From DASRAU01 sp035638075 (GTDB taxonomy: Bacteria; Acidobacteriota; Polarisedimenticolia; Gp22-AA2), in assembly GCA_035638075.1 (NCBI GenBank), contig DASRAU010000026.1, positions 27,573-91,572 on the forward strand: a stretch of 64,000 bases of DNA. Direction: 5' to 3'. Shown piece by piece: positions 1 through 13,927 of the stretch. The translations under genes were made by a program, and so were the position numbers. Within the stretch, counting starts at the first letter, position 1. The number at the start of each line of letters is the position of its first letter. The notes beneath the pieces were generated by a model. That model ran no database searches, was not told the DNA's origin, and was given only the letters and a program-made list of their open reading frames with translations.

Positions 1-1
1 G

Positions 2-142
2 CCGCCGGCCGCGCTCGGGGAGATCGCCACGACGCGCGAAGCCCTCGATTCGCTGCGCGACGTCGCCGCGGCGCTGCTCTTCGACCTGACCGATCGGCGC
101 TTCAAGAGCTACGAGATCCTGGCGCGGGTCCGCACGCCGTGA
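2..142 (+). CDS. recO: DNA repair protein RecO, C-terminal end only
   Basis: The last 46 codons of a gene that begins before the window. The tail has the small helical pattern ending in FKSYEILARVRTP, which resembles the KSR-type end of RecO. RecO loads RecA at gaps with RecR. The call rests mostly on position: recO directly before glyQ-glyS-ppdK is a recurring bacterial gene order. With so little sequence, another protein is possible. The glyQ start follows 43 bases later. Confidence 0.6.
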   Translation, partial: PPAALGEIATTREALDSLRDVAAALLFDLTDRRFKSYEILARVRTP

Positions 143-185
143 CCTTGTTCGCGGCGCGGCACCCCGGCCCTGACGGGGGACATCC

Positions 186-1075
<890 letters not shown>

Positions 1076-1079
<4 letters not shown>

Positions 1080-3228
1080 GCGACACGCGCCGCACGTTCC
1101 TCTTCGAAATCGGCACCGAGGAGATTCCGGCCCGCATGATCCCGGGCGCCCTCGAGGCGCTGGACCGGGGTCTCACCGACGCGCTCGCGGCGGCCGGGCT
1201 CCCGGCGACCGCGACGAAGCCTCTCGGATCGCCGCGACGCCTGGCGCTCGTCGTCGAGGGAATCCCGGAGCAGTCGCCGGACCAGTCGGTGGAGGTCACC
1301 GGTCCGCCCGCGAGCGTCGCCTTCGACGCGCTGGGACGCCCGACCAGGGCGGGCGAAGGGTTCGCGCGCGCCCAGGGCGTGAAGGTCGAAGACCTGCGCC
1401 GCACCACCACGCCCAGGGGCGAGTGCGTCGCCGTCCGCAAGACGATCGCCGGACGCCGCGCCGCCCAGGTGCTGGCGGAGGCGGCGCCCGCGGTGGCCGC
1501 GGCCATCCCGTTCCCGAAGACGATGCGCTGGGGAAGCGGGGAGCACCGGTTCGTGCGTCCGATCCACTGGGTCGTGGCGCTCCTCGACGACGCGGTCGTC
1601 CCTTTTGCCCTGTGCGGAGTGCGCTCCGATCGCGCCACGCGCGGCCATCGTCTCTGGGGTTCCGAGCCGGTGCCGATTCCCCGCGCCGGCGACTACGCGG
1701 CCGTGCTCGAGCGCCACGGGGTGGTCGTCGATCCGGCGGCCCGTCGCGGCCGCATCGCGTCCGGCCTGGCCGCGGCCGCGCAGGCCGCGAAGGCCCGCCT
1801 CGCGACGCCGCCCGGCAGCCGACCGCGCGGCGATGACGCCGATCCCGAGCTCCTCGACGAGGTGACCGACCTCGTGGAGTGGCCGGCGGTCCTGCAGGGC
1901 GAGTTCGACCCGGCTTTCCTCGCGCTGCCCCAGGAGATCCTCCTGACGAGCATGCGGCACCATCAGAAATACTTCGCGCTCGTGGACGCGGCGGGAAAGC
2001 TGGCGCCGCGCTTCCTCGCCGTCGCCAACGTCAAGGACGATCCCCATGGAGTGATTCGGCGCGGGCAGGAGTGGGTGCTGCGGGCGCGGCTCTCGGATGC
2101 GCGGTTCTTCTTCCAGGAGGACCGCAAGGCGCCGCTCGAGTCGTTCGGCAAAGCACTCGAGCGCGTCGCGTTCCACGAGCGCCTCGGGTCGTATGCCGCC
2201 AAGGCACGGCGCATCGCCGATCTCGCGGCGTCGCTGCGGCCCGCTTTCGAGGCGGCCGGCCAGCCGGTCGAAGCCGATGCGATCGAGCGCGCGGCGGCGC
2301 TGTCGAAGAACGATCTCTGCACCCAGATGGTGGGGGAGTTCCCCGAGCTGCAGGGAATCGTCGGCGGCCTCTACGCGCGCGCCGATGGCCTGCCCGAGCC
2401 GGTCGCCGAGGCCCTCTACGACCAGTACCTGCCGCGCTCGGCCGAGGACACGGCTCCCCGGGGCGTCTGCGGCGCGCTCCTGGCCCTCGCGGACCGGATC
2501 GACACGCAGGCCGGGATCTTCCTGCTCGGCCTGGTCCCGACCGGATCGCGCGATCCGTATGCGCTGCGGCGATCGGTGCAGGGCGCCTGCCGCATCCTGA
2601 TCGAGCGCGGCGTCCGCGTCTCGCTCCCCGATCTCCTGAAGACCGCCATCGCCGCCTACGCGGGCATGGAAATCAAGGACGCCGTCGCCCCGGCCGAGGC
2701 CCTTTCGACGCTGCTCGAGTTCTGGCGCGGCCGGCAGGAGTTCCTGGCGGCGGAGGCCGGGTACGCTGTGGACGTCGTGCGGGCGGCGCTCGGAGCCGGC
2801 GACGGCGATCCGGCCGAGGCGCGGCGGCGCATGGAGGCGGTGCGCGCCTTCCGTCCGACTCCCGGCTTCGACGATCTGGCGGCAGCCCACAAGCGCCTGC
2901 GCAACATCCTCGCCGGACAGAAGGATGCGGCCGTCCCGTTCGACGCGGCGCGGCTGAAGGAGCCGGCGGAGCGGGGGCTGGCGGATCGCCTCGGGGCGGT
3001 GCGTCCGGCCGTCGAGGCCGCGGTCGCGCGCGGCGATCATGCGGCGGCGCTCGGGCAGATCGCGTCCCTCCGCGAGCCGGTCGATCGCTTCTTCGGCGAG
3101 GTGATGGTCCTGGCGGAGGACCCGGTCCTCCGGAAGAATCGTGTCGCGCTGCTGCGCGACCTGGCGGCGCTCTTTCTCACCGTGGCGGACTTCAGCGAGA
3201 TCGCCGCGGCGCAACGGAGGGAAGGCTG

Positions 3229-3229
<1 letters not shown>
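1076..3229 (+). CDS. glyS: glycyl-tRNA synthetase beta subunit
   Basis: Beta subunit of glycyl-tRNA synthetase, needed for tRNA binding. The 717-residue protein opens with the family signature FEIGTEEIPARM near residue 10. It keeps KTMRWG and RPIHWVVALLD in the N-terminal third and a DALR-type anticodon-binding C-terminus (EVMVLAEDPVLRKNRVALL). It starts inside the glyQ stop, and its own TGA shares one base with the ppdK ATG, so glyQ-glyS-ppdK is a tight operon. Length is slightly above the E. coli protein, with extra Ala/Arg-rich sequence in the middle. Confidence 0.97.
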
Positions 3230-6009
<2,780 letters not shown>

Positions 6010-6882
6010 CCTCTACTCGACGCGGCGTCTCCTCGAGGCGGCCCAGAGCCGCGGGCACGAGACTCTCGTGCTCGACCCGCTGCAGTGCTCCCTCGTCGTG
6101 GGCGGGGCCCCGGTGGTCACCTACCGCGGCCTCGACGGGCGCCTGCCCGCCATCGACGTCGTCCTGCCGCGCATCGGCGCCTCGATCACCGAGCACGGCC
6201 TGGCGGTCGTCACGCAGTTCGACATGATGGGTGTGCCGATCGTCAACCGCGCCCAGCCCATCGCCCGCTCGCGCGACAAGCTGCGGGCGCTGCAGATCCT
6301 GGCGCGCGCCGGGGTCGCCATCCCGAAGACGGTGATGGCGCGGCATCCGTCGCAGGTGCAGCGCGCCCTGCAGATCGTCGGCGGTCCGCCGGCGATCCTC
6401 AAGCTGGTGCGCGGCACGCAGGGGATCGGCGTCATCCTGGCCGAGACCGAGCAGGCGGCGCAGCAGGTGGTCGAGACCCTCTGGAGCCTCGGGATGACCG
6501 TGCTGGTGCAGGAGTTCATCGAGGAGTCCGAGGGACGCGACGTGCGCGTCATCGTGGTCGGGGAACGCGCCGTCGCCGCCATGCGCCGGCAGGCGCGCCT
6601 CGGCGAGTTCCGCTCGAACGTGCACCGCGGCGCCGCCGCCACCGCGGTGGAGCGGGCGCCGGGGCTCGAGCGCGTGGCGCTCAAGGCGTGCCGCGCGCTG
6701 CGCCTCGACGTCGCCGGGGTGGACGTCCTCGAATCGCACTCCGGGCCCAAGGTGCTGGAGGTGAATTCCTCTCCGGGGCTCGAGGGGATCGAGCGGGCCA
6801 CCGGCAAGGACGTCGCCTCGGCCATCGTCGAGCACGCGGTCGAAACGGCGCGGCGCGCGCGGCGCCGGCGCCAGGCCGCCTC

Positions 6883-7908
6883 GTGAGCCCCCGCCCGCTG
6901 TCGCTCGGCGGCCGGAGCTTCCCGCGCGGCGCCGCCGGGCAGATTTATCTCAAGGTGGGAGAGCACGCGACCGCGACACCGGTGAACGTCCCGGTGACGG
7001 TGGTGCGCGGGGCCCGGCAGGGCCCGACGCTCTTCCTGACCGCGGCGGTGCACGGCGATGAGCTGAACGGCGTCGAGGTGGTGCGCCAGGTGATGACCAC
7101 CGTCGCTCCCGAAGGGCTGCGTGGCACGCTCATCTGCGTCCCGGTCGTGAATCGCATGGGCTTCCTGGCGCACTCCCGCTACCTGCCGGGACACCAGGAT
7201 CTCAACCGGGTCTTTCCCGGAAGCCCGGACGGTCACGCCGCCGCGCGCCTGGCGCACGTGCTCTTCAACGAGATCGTCGGACGATCCGACTACGGCATCG
7301 ATCTCCACACCGCGAGGCATGGGCGCACCAACCTGCCGCACGTGCGCGCCCGCATGGAGGATCCGAAGGCGCGCAGGCTGGCGCGCGCGTTCGGGCTCGA
7401 GGTGATCGTCGACTCGGCGGGACCGTCGCGGACGCTGCGGGCCGCCGCCACGCGCGCCGGCGTGCCGACCATCCTGTTCGAGGCGGGGGAGACCTTCCGC
7501 TTCCAGAGACACCTGGTGGCCCGCGGCGTGCGCGGGGTGCACAACGCCCTGGCGGCGCTCAAGATGATCGACGCGCCGCCGCGCCGGCCGCGCTTCCAGA
7601 TCGTCGTGAAGGTGTCGGAGTGGGTGCGCGCTCCGCGCGGCGGCATCGCCGACGTGCAGGTGCGTCCCGGCGAGCTGGTGTACGCCGGCGACGCCGTCGC
7701 CTCGATCACCAATCCCTTCGGGCGCGAGGTGTCGCTGGTGCGCTCCCCCCTGACCGGCCTCGTCCTCGGCATGACGACGGTGCCGATGGTGCAGCCCGGC
7801 GACGCCCTCTGCCATGTCGCCAAACTGCACCGCACGCTCGCGACGGTGGAGCGCTTCGCGCTGTCCGACTCGCGCGGGCGCCGCACGCTCCTGGTGGAGG
7901 GCGTCTGA
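6883..7908 (+). CDS. succinylglutamate desuccinylase / aspartoacylase family zinc hydrolase
   Basis: M14-related amidohydrolase fold that cleaves N-acyl amino acids or glutamyl-type amide bonds. Zinc ligands are visible as AAVHGDELNGVE (His, Glu) near residue 55 and GIDLHTARHGR (His) near 140. The last 90 residues form a lipoyl-like barrel (GGIADVQVRPGELVYAGD). GTG at 6883 overlaps the rimK stop (GTGA), and the gene ends sharing one base with mutL. Members of this family are often found beside RimK, but the substrate here is not known. An AstE role in arginine catabolism is unlikely because no other ast genes are nearby. Confidence 0.85.
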   Translation: MSPRPLSLGGRSFPRGAAGQIYLKVGEHATATPVNVPVTVVRGARQGPTLFLTAAVHGDELNGVEVVRQVMTTVAPEGLRGTLICVPVVNRMGFLAHSRYLPGHQDLNRVFPGSPDGHAAARLAHVLFNEIVGRSDYGIDLHTARHGRTNLPHVRARMEDPKARRLARAFGLEVIVDSAGPSRTLRAAATRAGVPTILFEAGETFRFQRHLVARGVRGVHNALAALKMIDAPPRRPRFQIVVKVSEWVRAPRGGIADVQVRPGELVYAGDAVASITNPFGREVSLVRSPLTGLVLGMTTVPMVQPGDALCHVAKLHRTLATVERFALSDSRGRRTLLVEGV

Positions 7909-9713
7909 TGGGCATCGTCCGCCTGCTGCCTCCGGAGGTCGCGAACCAGATCGCCGCCGGGGAAGTCATCGAGCGGCCGGCGTCGGTCGTGAAAGAGCTG
8001 GTGGAGAACGCCCTCGACGCCGGCGCCGCGCGCATCGCCATCCGCATCGAAGGCGGCGGGGCCGACCTCATCGAGGTGGCGGACGACGGCTGCGGCATGG
8101 AGGCGGAGGACGCCCGCCTCGCCCTCGAGCGCCATGCCACGAGCAAGGTGCGCGACGCCTCCGACCTGCAGGCGGTGCGCTCGTTCGGCTTCCGCGGCGA
8201 GGCGCTGCCGTCCATCGCCTCGGTCTCGCGCCTCACGCTCACCACGAGCGCCGGAGGAGACGAAGGCACCGAGGTGCGCATCGAGGCGGGCCGGCTCGCG
8301 GGCGACGGGCCCGCCGCACACCCGCGGGGCACCACCGTGCGCGTCGAGGGGCTCTTCCACAACGCTCCGGCGCGCCGGAAATTCCTGCGCTCTCCCGGGA
8401 CCGAAGCGTCGCACGCCATCGATCACCTCATCCGGCTCGCGGCGGCCCATCCGGCGGTCGCGTTCCGGCTGACGAGCGGCGGCCGCGAGACGTTCCTGTG
8501 GCCCGCCGCGGCGGGGCTCCGGGAGCGGGCGGCGCAGATCCTCGGATCGTCGGAGGCGGCGGCGCTCCTCGAGGTCGATCGATCGGAGGGGCGGCCGCGC
8601 GTGCGGGGCCTCGTCTCGGCCCCGTCCCTGACGCGGGCTTCGACGCGCGATGCGCGGCTCTTCGTCAACGATCGTCCGGTGCGCGATCGCCGTCTGCTGC
8701 ACGCGCTGACCGAGGGAGCGGCCACCGTCGTGCCGCGCGGGCGCTCGCCGGTCGCGTTCCTCTTTCTCGAGGTGCCGGTGGAGGAAGTGGACGTCAACGT
8801 CCACCCGGCGAAGAGCGAGGTCCGCTTCGCGCGTCCGGGAGCGATGCACGATCTGCTGCTGCGCGCCGTGCGCGAGGCGCTCACGACGAGCCGGCCATTC
8901 GCCGCGCTCGGAGCGCGGGGCCTCGACGGTGCCGTGACCGGGGAGGCCGGGGAGTTGCTCGAGCTCGGGACGGCCGCGCCTTCCGCCGGCATGCCCGGTG
9001 TCGCCGAGCGCGCCGCCGGTTTTTCGGTCCTGACGGCCACCGTCGGAGCCGGCGCGGCCCCGGGACAGGGACCGCTCCAGGGCGATGCGCCTGCCGCGCT
9101 TCCGCCAGGTGCGGTTCCGGCGGCGGCGATTCCGCTCGATCGCCTGACGCCGCTGGCGCAGTTCCGCGACACCTACATCCTCGCGTCCGCCCCGGACGGG
9201 CTCGTCATCGTCGACCAGCACGCGGCGCACGAGCGCGTCCTGTACGAGCGCCTCCTCGCCGATGCCGAGGCGCGGCGGCTCGAGCGGCAGCGTCTCCTCT
9301 TTCCGCTCCTCCTCGAGGTCTCGCCCGCGGAGCGCCAGGCGCTCGAAGAAGCGCGCGAGCTGTTCGAGGACCTCGGGTTCACGCTGGCCGGGTTCGGTCC
9401 CGGCACCCTGCGCGTCGAGGAGATCCCGGGGATGCTCAAGGCGACGGCGGCGGAAGGACTCCTGCGCGAGCTCCTGGGGGATCTCCTCGAGCGGACGCAG
9501 GGACGCGCGGCGGGGGATCTGCGACACCGGATCGCCGCCACCTCCGCCTGCCACGCGGCGGTGCGCGCCCACGAGGCGCTCCCGGGGCCGGCGCTCGATC
9601 GCCTCGTGCGGGACCTGCTCGAGGCGCGCTCCCCGATGACCTGCCCGCACGGACGTCCGACCATCCTCAGGCTGCCCATCGAGCGGCTCGAGCGCGAGTT
9701 CCGGCGCCGCTGA
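7908..9713 (+). CDS. mutL: DNA mismatch repair protein MutL, endonuclease type
   Basis: Couples MutS mismatch recognition to strand removal. The 601-residue protein has the GHKL ATPase N-terminus (IAAGEVIERPASVVKELVEN, then DNGCG-like DDGCGMEAED, and GFRGEALPSI), the transducer domain, an Ala/Gly/Pro linker around residues 330-400, and a C-terminal dimerisation domain. The C-terminus carries the metal endonuclease motif DQHAAHERVLYE near residue 433, plus ACHAAVRA and CPHGRP. It should therefore nick DNA itself, unlike E. coli MutL, which lacks these motifs. No mutS is present in the window. Confidence 0.96.
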   Translation: MGIVRLLPPEVANQIAAGEVIERPASVVKELVENALDAGAARIAIRIEGGGADLIEVADDGCGMEAEDARLALERHATSKVRDASDLQAVRSFGFRGEALPSIASVSRLTLTTSAGGDEGTEVRIEAGRLAGDGPAAHPRGTTVRVEGLFHNAPARRKFLRSPGTEASHAIDHLIRLAAAHPAVAFRLTSGGRETFLWPAAAGLRERAAQILGSSEAAALLEVDRSEGRPRVRGLVSAPSLTRASTRDARLFVNDRPVRDRRLLHALTEGAATVVPRGRSPVAFLFLEVPVEEVDVNVHPAKSEVRFARPGAMHDLLLRAVREALTTSRPFAALGARGLDGAVTGEAGELLELGTAAPSAGMPGVAERAAGFSVLTATVGAGAAPGQGPLQGDAPAALPPGAVPAAAIPLDRLTPLAQFRDTYILASAPDGLVIVDQHAAHERVLYERLLADAEARRLERQRLLFPLLLEVSPAERQALEEARELFEDLGFTLAGFGPGTLRVEEIPGMLKATAAEGLLRELLGDLLERTQGRAAGDLRHRIAATSACHAAVRAHEALPGPALDRLVRDLLEARSPMTCPHGRPTILRLPIERLEREFRRR

Positions 9714-9736
9714 AACGGCCTGTTCGGGCGCTTTTT
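9704..9736 (+). terminator. putative rho-independent terminator after mutL
   Basis: GCGCC at 9704-9708 can pair with GGCGC at 9727-9731, which is followed by five T (9732-9736). A small AAC/GTT stem can form within the loop. The hairpin overlaps the mutL stop and precedes the next promoter, which fits the end of the long upstream transcript. The stem is short, so the call is tentative. Confidence 0.45.
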
Positions 9737-9771
9737 CGCGTCCGGAAGGAGTATCCCGACCCTTTCCTCCA

Positions 9772-9800
9772 TTGTTCACACCGGTTTGTCACCGTATAAT
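9772..9800 (+). promoter_or_regulatory. sigma-70 promoter for the lytic transglycosylase
   Basis: TTGTTC (9772-9777), a 17-base spacer and a perfect TATAAT (9795-9800). Transcription would begin near 9807, about 27 bases before the ATG at 9834. This decides the gene start, because an in-frame TTG at 9786 lies within the promoter itself. Confidence 0.75.
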
Positions 9801-9833
9801 TCGGGTCTTCCGCCACCCGGGCGGCTCTTGCGC

Positions 9834-10679
9834 ATGCGTTTCCAATTCGTGATTCGGCGGCTTCACCTTCCCTCCGGCCTGCGCCGGAGCCTCGTCTCGG
9901 CGTCCCTCGCCCTGGCCTCCCTCGTCCTCGCGCCGGACTTCGCGCGGGCGGACGTGGCGACGCTCAAGAGCGGCCGCACCATCGAGGTCGCGTCCTTCCG
10001 CCTGAACGGGGACCGGGTCGAGCTGTCGCTGCCGGGCGGCGGCCAGATCGCGCTGCCGGCGGGAGAAGTGCTCGAAATCCGCCGCCAGCCGCTGACGGCC
10101 GAGATCGCCCCGCCCGACGCGCCGCCGGCGCCGTCCCCCGCGAAGACGACGACCGAATCCGCGCCCGCGCAGGAGCCTGTGCCGGCGCCGCCCTCGTCCG
10201 GCACGGCCGCCGCCGTGGAAACACCGGCCCCTGCGGCGGCTCCCGAGGCGGCGATCGCCGCGGCCGAAGCCGAAGAGCTGCTCCCCAGGGGCCGGATCGA
10301 CCGCCGCGCCCTCATGCAGATGGCGTCGAAGATCGCGCGCCGCCACGGCGTGGACGAGCCCCTGGTGCACGCCGTGATCGAAGTGGAATCGAAGTACAAC
10401 CCGAAGGCGGTGTCGCGCGCCGGGGCCATGGGGCTCATGCAGCTCATGCCGAAGACGGCCGACCGGTTCTCCGTGGCCGACGCCTTCGACCCGGTGCAGA
10501 ACGTCGATGCGGGCGTGCGTTACCTGAAGGAGCTGCTCGAGCGTTACAGCGGCCAGGTCCGGCTCGCGCTCGCCGCCTACAATGCGGGCGAGGAGGCGGT
10601 CGAGCGCCACGGCGGCATCCCGCCCTACCGCGAGACCATCGACTACGTGCGGCGCGTCCAGCGCGCCGCCGCCCGCTGA
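9834..10679 (+). CDS. lytic transglycosylase (SLT/MltE-like) with signal peptide
   Basis: Peptidoglycan-cleaving enzyme expected in the periplasm. Residues 1-36 form a signal sequence with an Ala-rich core ending ARA. Residues 40-80 resemble a small SH3-like or DUF-type beta unit (LKSGRTIEVASFRLNGDRVEL). A Pro/Ala-rich linker follows, and residues 165-281 are the SLT domain: catalytic Glu in VIEVESKYNP, then GAMGLMQLMP, DPVQNVDAGVRYLKEL and LALAAYNAGE. The ATG at 9834 was chosen because the predicted transcript starts near 9807. It faces the TPR gene tail to tail. Confidence 0.9.
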   Translation: MRFQFVIRRLHLPSGLRRSLVSASLALASLVLAPDFARADVATLKSGRTIEVASFRLNGDRVELSLPGGGQIALPAGEVLEIRRQPLTAEIAPPDAPPAPSPAKTTTESAPAQEPVPAPPSSGTAAAVETPAPAAAPEAAIAAAEAEELLPRGRIDRRALMQMASKIARRHGVDEPLVHAVIEVESKYNPKAVSRAGAMGLMQLMPKTADRFSVADAFDPVQNVDAGVRYLKELLERYSGQVRLALAAYNAGEEAVERHGGIPPYRETIDYVRRVQRAAAR

Positions 10680-10731
10680 ACGAAGACTTTCTCCCGCGTC
10701 CCGCCCGCCCGGCCGGATTCCAGAAGAGAAA

Positions 10732-12159
10732 CTAGGGGACGCAGATCTCCGATCCCGCTCCGGGATCCTGGAGCTTCATGCGCGCGCGCTCGGCGTTGCG
10801 GAACCGCTTGACGCCGGCGGCGCGCTCCCAGTCGGAGTGCGCCTGCTTGCTGCGGCCGAGCGCCGCCTCGGCATCGCCGTGCAAAAGCGTCACGCCCCCT
10901 GCGAGCCACGCCGGGGCGTCGGCTCCCATGACCGCGGCCGCCTTGTCGAGCGCCTGCCGCGCCCCCATCGCGTCACCGGCGTCCAGCCGCCGGGATCCGA
11001 GGAGCATCCAGGCGGCGGCCGAGCCGGGCACGGCTTTCGTCGCGTCCTCCGCCTGCTCGCGCGTCGGTGCGACGGTTCCGTCGAACCCCGGGAAGGCCTC
11101 GCGCTTGAGCCGCAGCTCGTCGTCGAGACGCCGGCGGGCGCGTTCGAGGCTCGCGGTGTTCTCGACCGGCTCCGCGGCGGCCTTGCGGAAGGCTTCCTCG
11201 GCTTCCGCGAGACGCCAGCCCATCAGGCGGGCCTCCGCCGTGCCGAGCCAGAGCCACCGGCGCTGCCGCCCGCGCTCCGGCCCGTCCCCGCCGGCACGCT
11301 GCAGACCGTCCTGGAAGCTCGCCTCGGCATCGCGGTCCTCGCCGAGCTTCAGCTGGATCGAGGCGAGCGCCGCCCGCACCACCGGCGAGTCGGGTGACGC
11401 CTCGACGGCGCGCTCGAACTGTCCCACCGCCTCGCGGTAGCGCTGCTGATAGCGATCGGCGCACAGGATGCCGAAGAGAAGGCGCGCCTCGGTCTGGAAC
11501 CGGCCGTTGCCGTCGGCGACGGTGCGGATCTGCTTCAGCCCCAGCGGGCTGTTTCCGCCGGGAATGAAGAGGAACGGCCGCAGGCCCTTCACGATGAGCG
11601 GCACCCGGTCGGCGTAGTAGTTGAGCGCCCCCATCGGGAACAGGGCGGTCTCGAGCGACGGGGAGATCGCCAGCGCCTTCTCCAGCGCCTTCTTTCCCTG
11701 GCGCGCCTCGCGACCCGCCCGGAAGTAGTTGCCGCGCAGCGCCTCCACCTGGGCGCGCAACACCTGCCCTCCTCCGAGCGCCGCCAGCGCCTCGGCGTCG
11801 TTCGGCGTCTTCGCGAGCCGCGCGCTCGCCACCTTCATGAGCTCGTCGTACGCGGAGTCGAAGACCGCATCGGCCTTCGCGTCTTCCCCCTCCTCGAAGG
11901 CGCGCTGCGACCAGCGGCTGAACAGGAGCATGTAGACCGGATTGGGAGAGGCCGGATCGGCGTCGGCGGCGCGGCGGAACTCGGCGATGGCGCCGTGGTA
12001 GTCGCCGGAGTGCAGCGCCTCGAACCCCGCGTCGAGCGGCGTGCGCGAGACCGTCCCGGTGCCCGGGGGCGCGACCGCGGAGCCGTGCGGCGCGCGCGAC
12101 GCCGCGCCCGCGCCGAGAAGCGCGAGGGACAGCACCGCCGGAAGCACGAGGCGCGGCAT
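10732..12159 (-). CDS. secreted TPR-repeat protein of unknown function
   Basis: 475 residues with a signal peptide (LPAVLSLALLGAGAASRA). Helical repeats run through most of the chain: FEALHSGDYHGAIAEFRRA near residue 45 and later VGQFERAVEASPDSPVVRA and AEEAFRKAAAEP match the TPR pattern. Such proteins are protein-protein scaffolds. No catalytic motif is visible. A cysteine for lipid attachment was not found, so it is probably periplasmic. It is divergent from the sigma-54 activator gene and shares the 12160-12470 intergenic region with it. Confidence 0.8.
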   Translation of the reverse strand: MPRLVLPAVLSLALLGAGAASRAPHGSAVAPPGTGTVSRTPLDAGFEALHSGDYHGAIAEFRRAADADPASPNPVYMLLFSRWSQRAFEEGEDAKADAVFDSAYDELMKVASARLAKTPNDAEALAALGGGQVLRAQVEALRGNYFRAGREARQGKKALEKALAISPSLETALFPMGALNYYADRVPLIVKGLRPFLFIPGGNSPLGLKQIRTVADGNGRFQTEARLLFGILCADRYQQRYREAVGQFERAVEASPDSPVVRAALASIQLKLGEDRDAEASFQDGLQRAGGDGPERGRQRRWLWLGTAEARLMGWRLAEAEEAFRKAAAEPVENTASLERARRRLDDELRLKREAFPGFDGTVAPTREQAEDATKAVPGSAAAWMLLGSRRLDAGDAMGARQALDKAAAVMGADAPAWLAGGVTLLHGDAEAALGRSKQAHSDWERAAGVKRFRNAERARMKLQDPGAGSEICVP

Positions 12160-12318
12160 GACGCTTCAATTTAGCATCGCGGCCGCGCCACGCCACATGG
12201 CCCCTCCGGGCACACGATCCCCGGTCGCCGGGCACCCGCATCGCCTCTGGCCTCCGCCGGTCCAATGACACTTCTCGTCATCGGCTCTGCCACTTTTGTC
12301 GTGAATCCCGACACGACC

Positions 12319-12344
12319 GCGCGATCCGCCGATCGTGATCGCGC
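12319..12344. repeat. inverted repeat, candidate activator-binding site
   Basis: GCGCGATC (12319-12326) and GATCGCGC (12337-12344) are perfect inverted arms separated by 10 bases. They lie about 75 bases before the predicted sigma-54 transcription start. That is where NtrC-type activators bind upstream enhancers. Function is inferred. The rest of the 12160-12392 interval shows no gene. Confidence 0.35.
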
Positions 12345-12392
12345 AAACCCCGCACACGGCACGGCTTTGCGCCGAGGACCGGACAGTGTCCA

Positions 12393-12407
12393 TGGAACGC
12401 TTCTTGC
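12393..12407 (+). promoter_or_regulatory. sigma-54 (-24/-12) promoter for the response-regulator gene
   Basis: TGGAACGCTTCTTGC matches the sigma-54 consensus TGGCACG-N4-TTGC with one change. The invariant GG (12394-12395) and GC (12406-12407) are exactly 10 bases apart. Transcription would start near 12418, roughly 40-50 bases before the start codon. The gene it serves encodes a sigma-54 activator, and rpoN is present at 58620, which suggests autoregulation. Confidence 0.75.
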
Positions 12408-12470
12408 GGATCGAGCTGCGGATCTTCTGGACACGCCGCCGGGGCGGCACGAACGATGACGGGGGTGCCG

Positions 12471-13871
<1,401 letters not shown>

Positions 13872-13927
13872 TGCGCCGGCGGGGCCGAGGGCTCCCGGGC
13901 CGCAAGGCCTGAGAGTCAGCGAGCGCC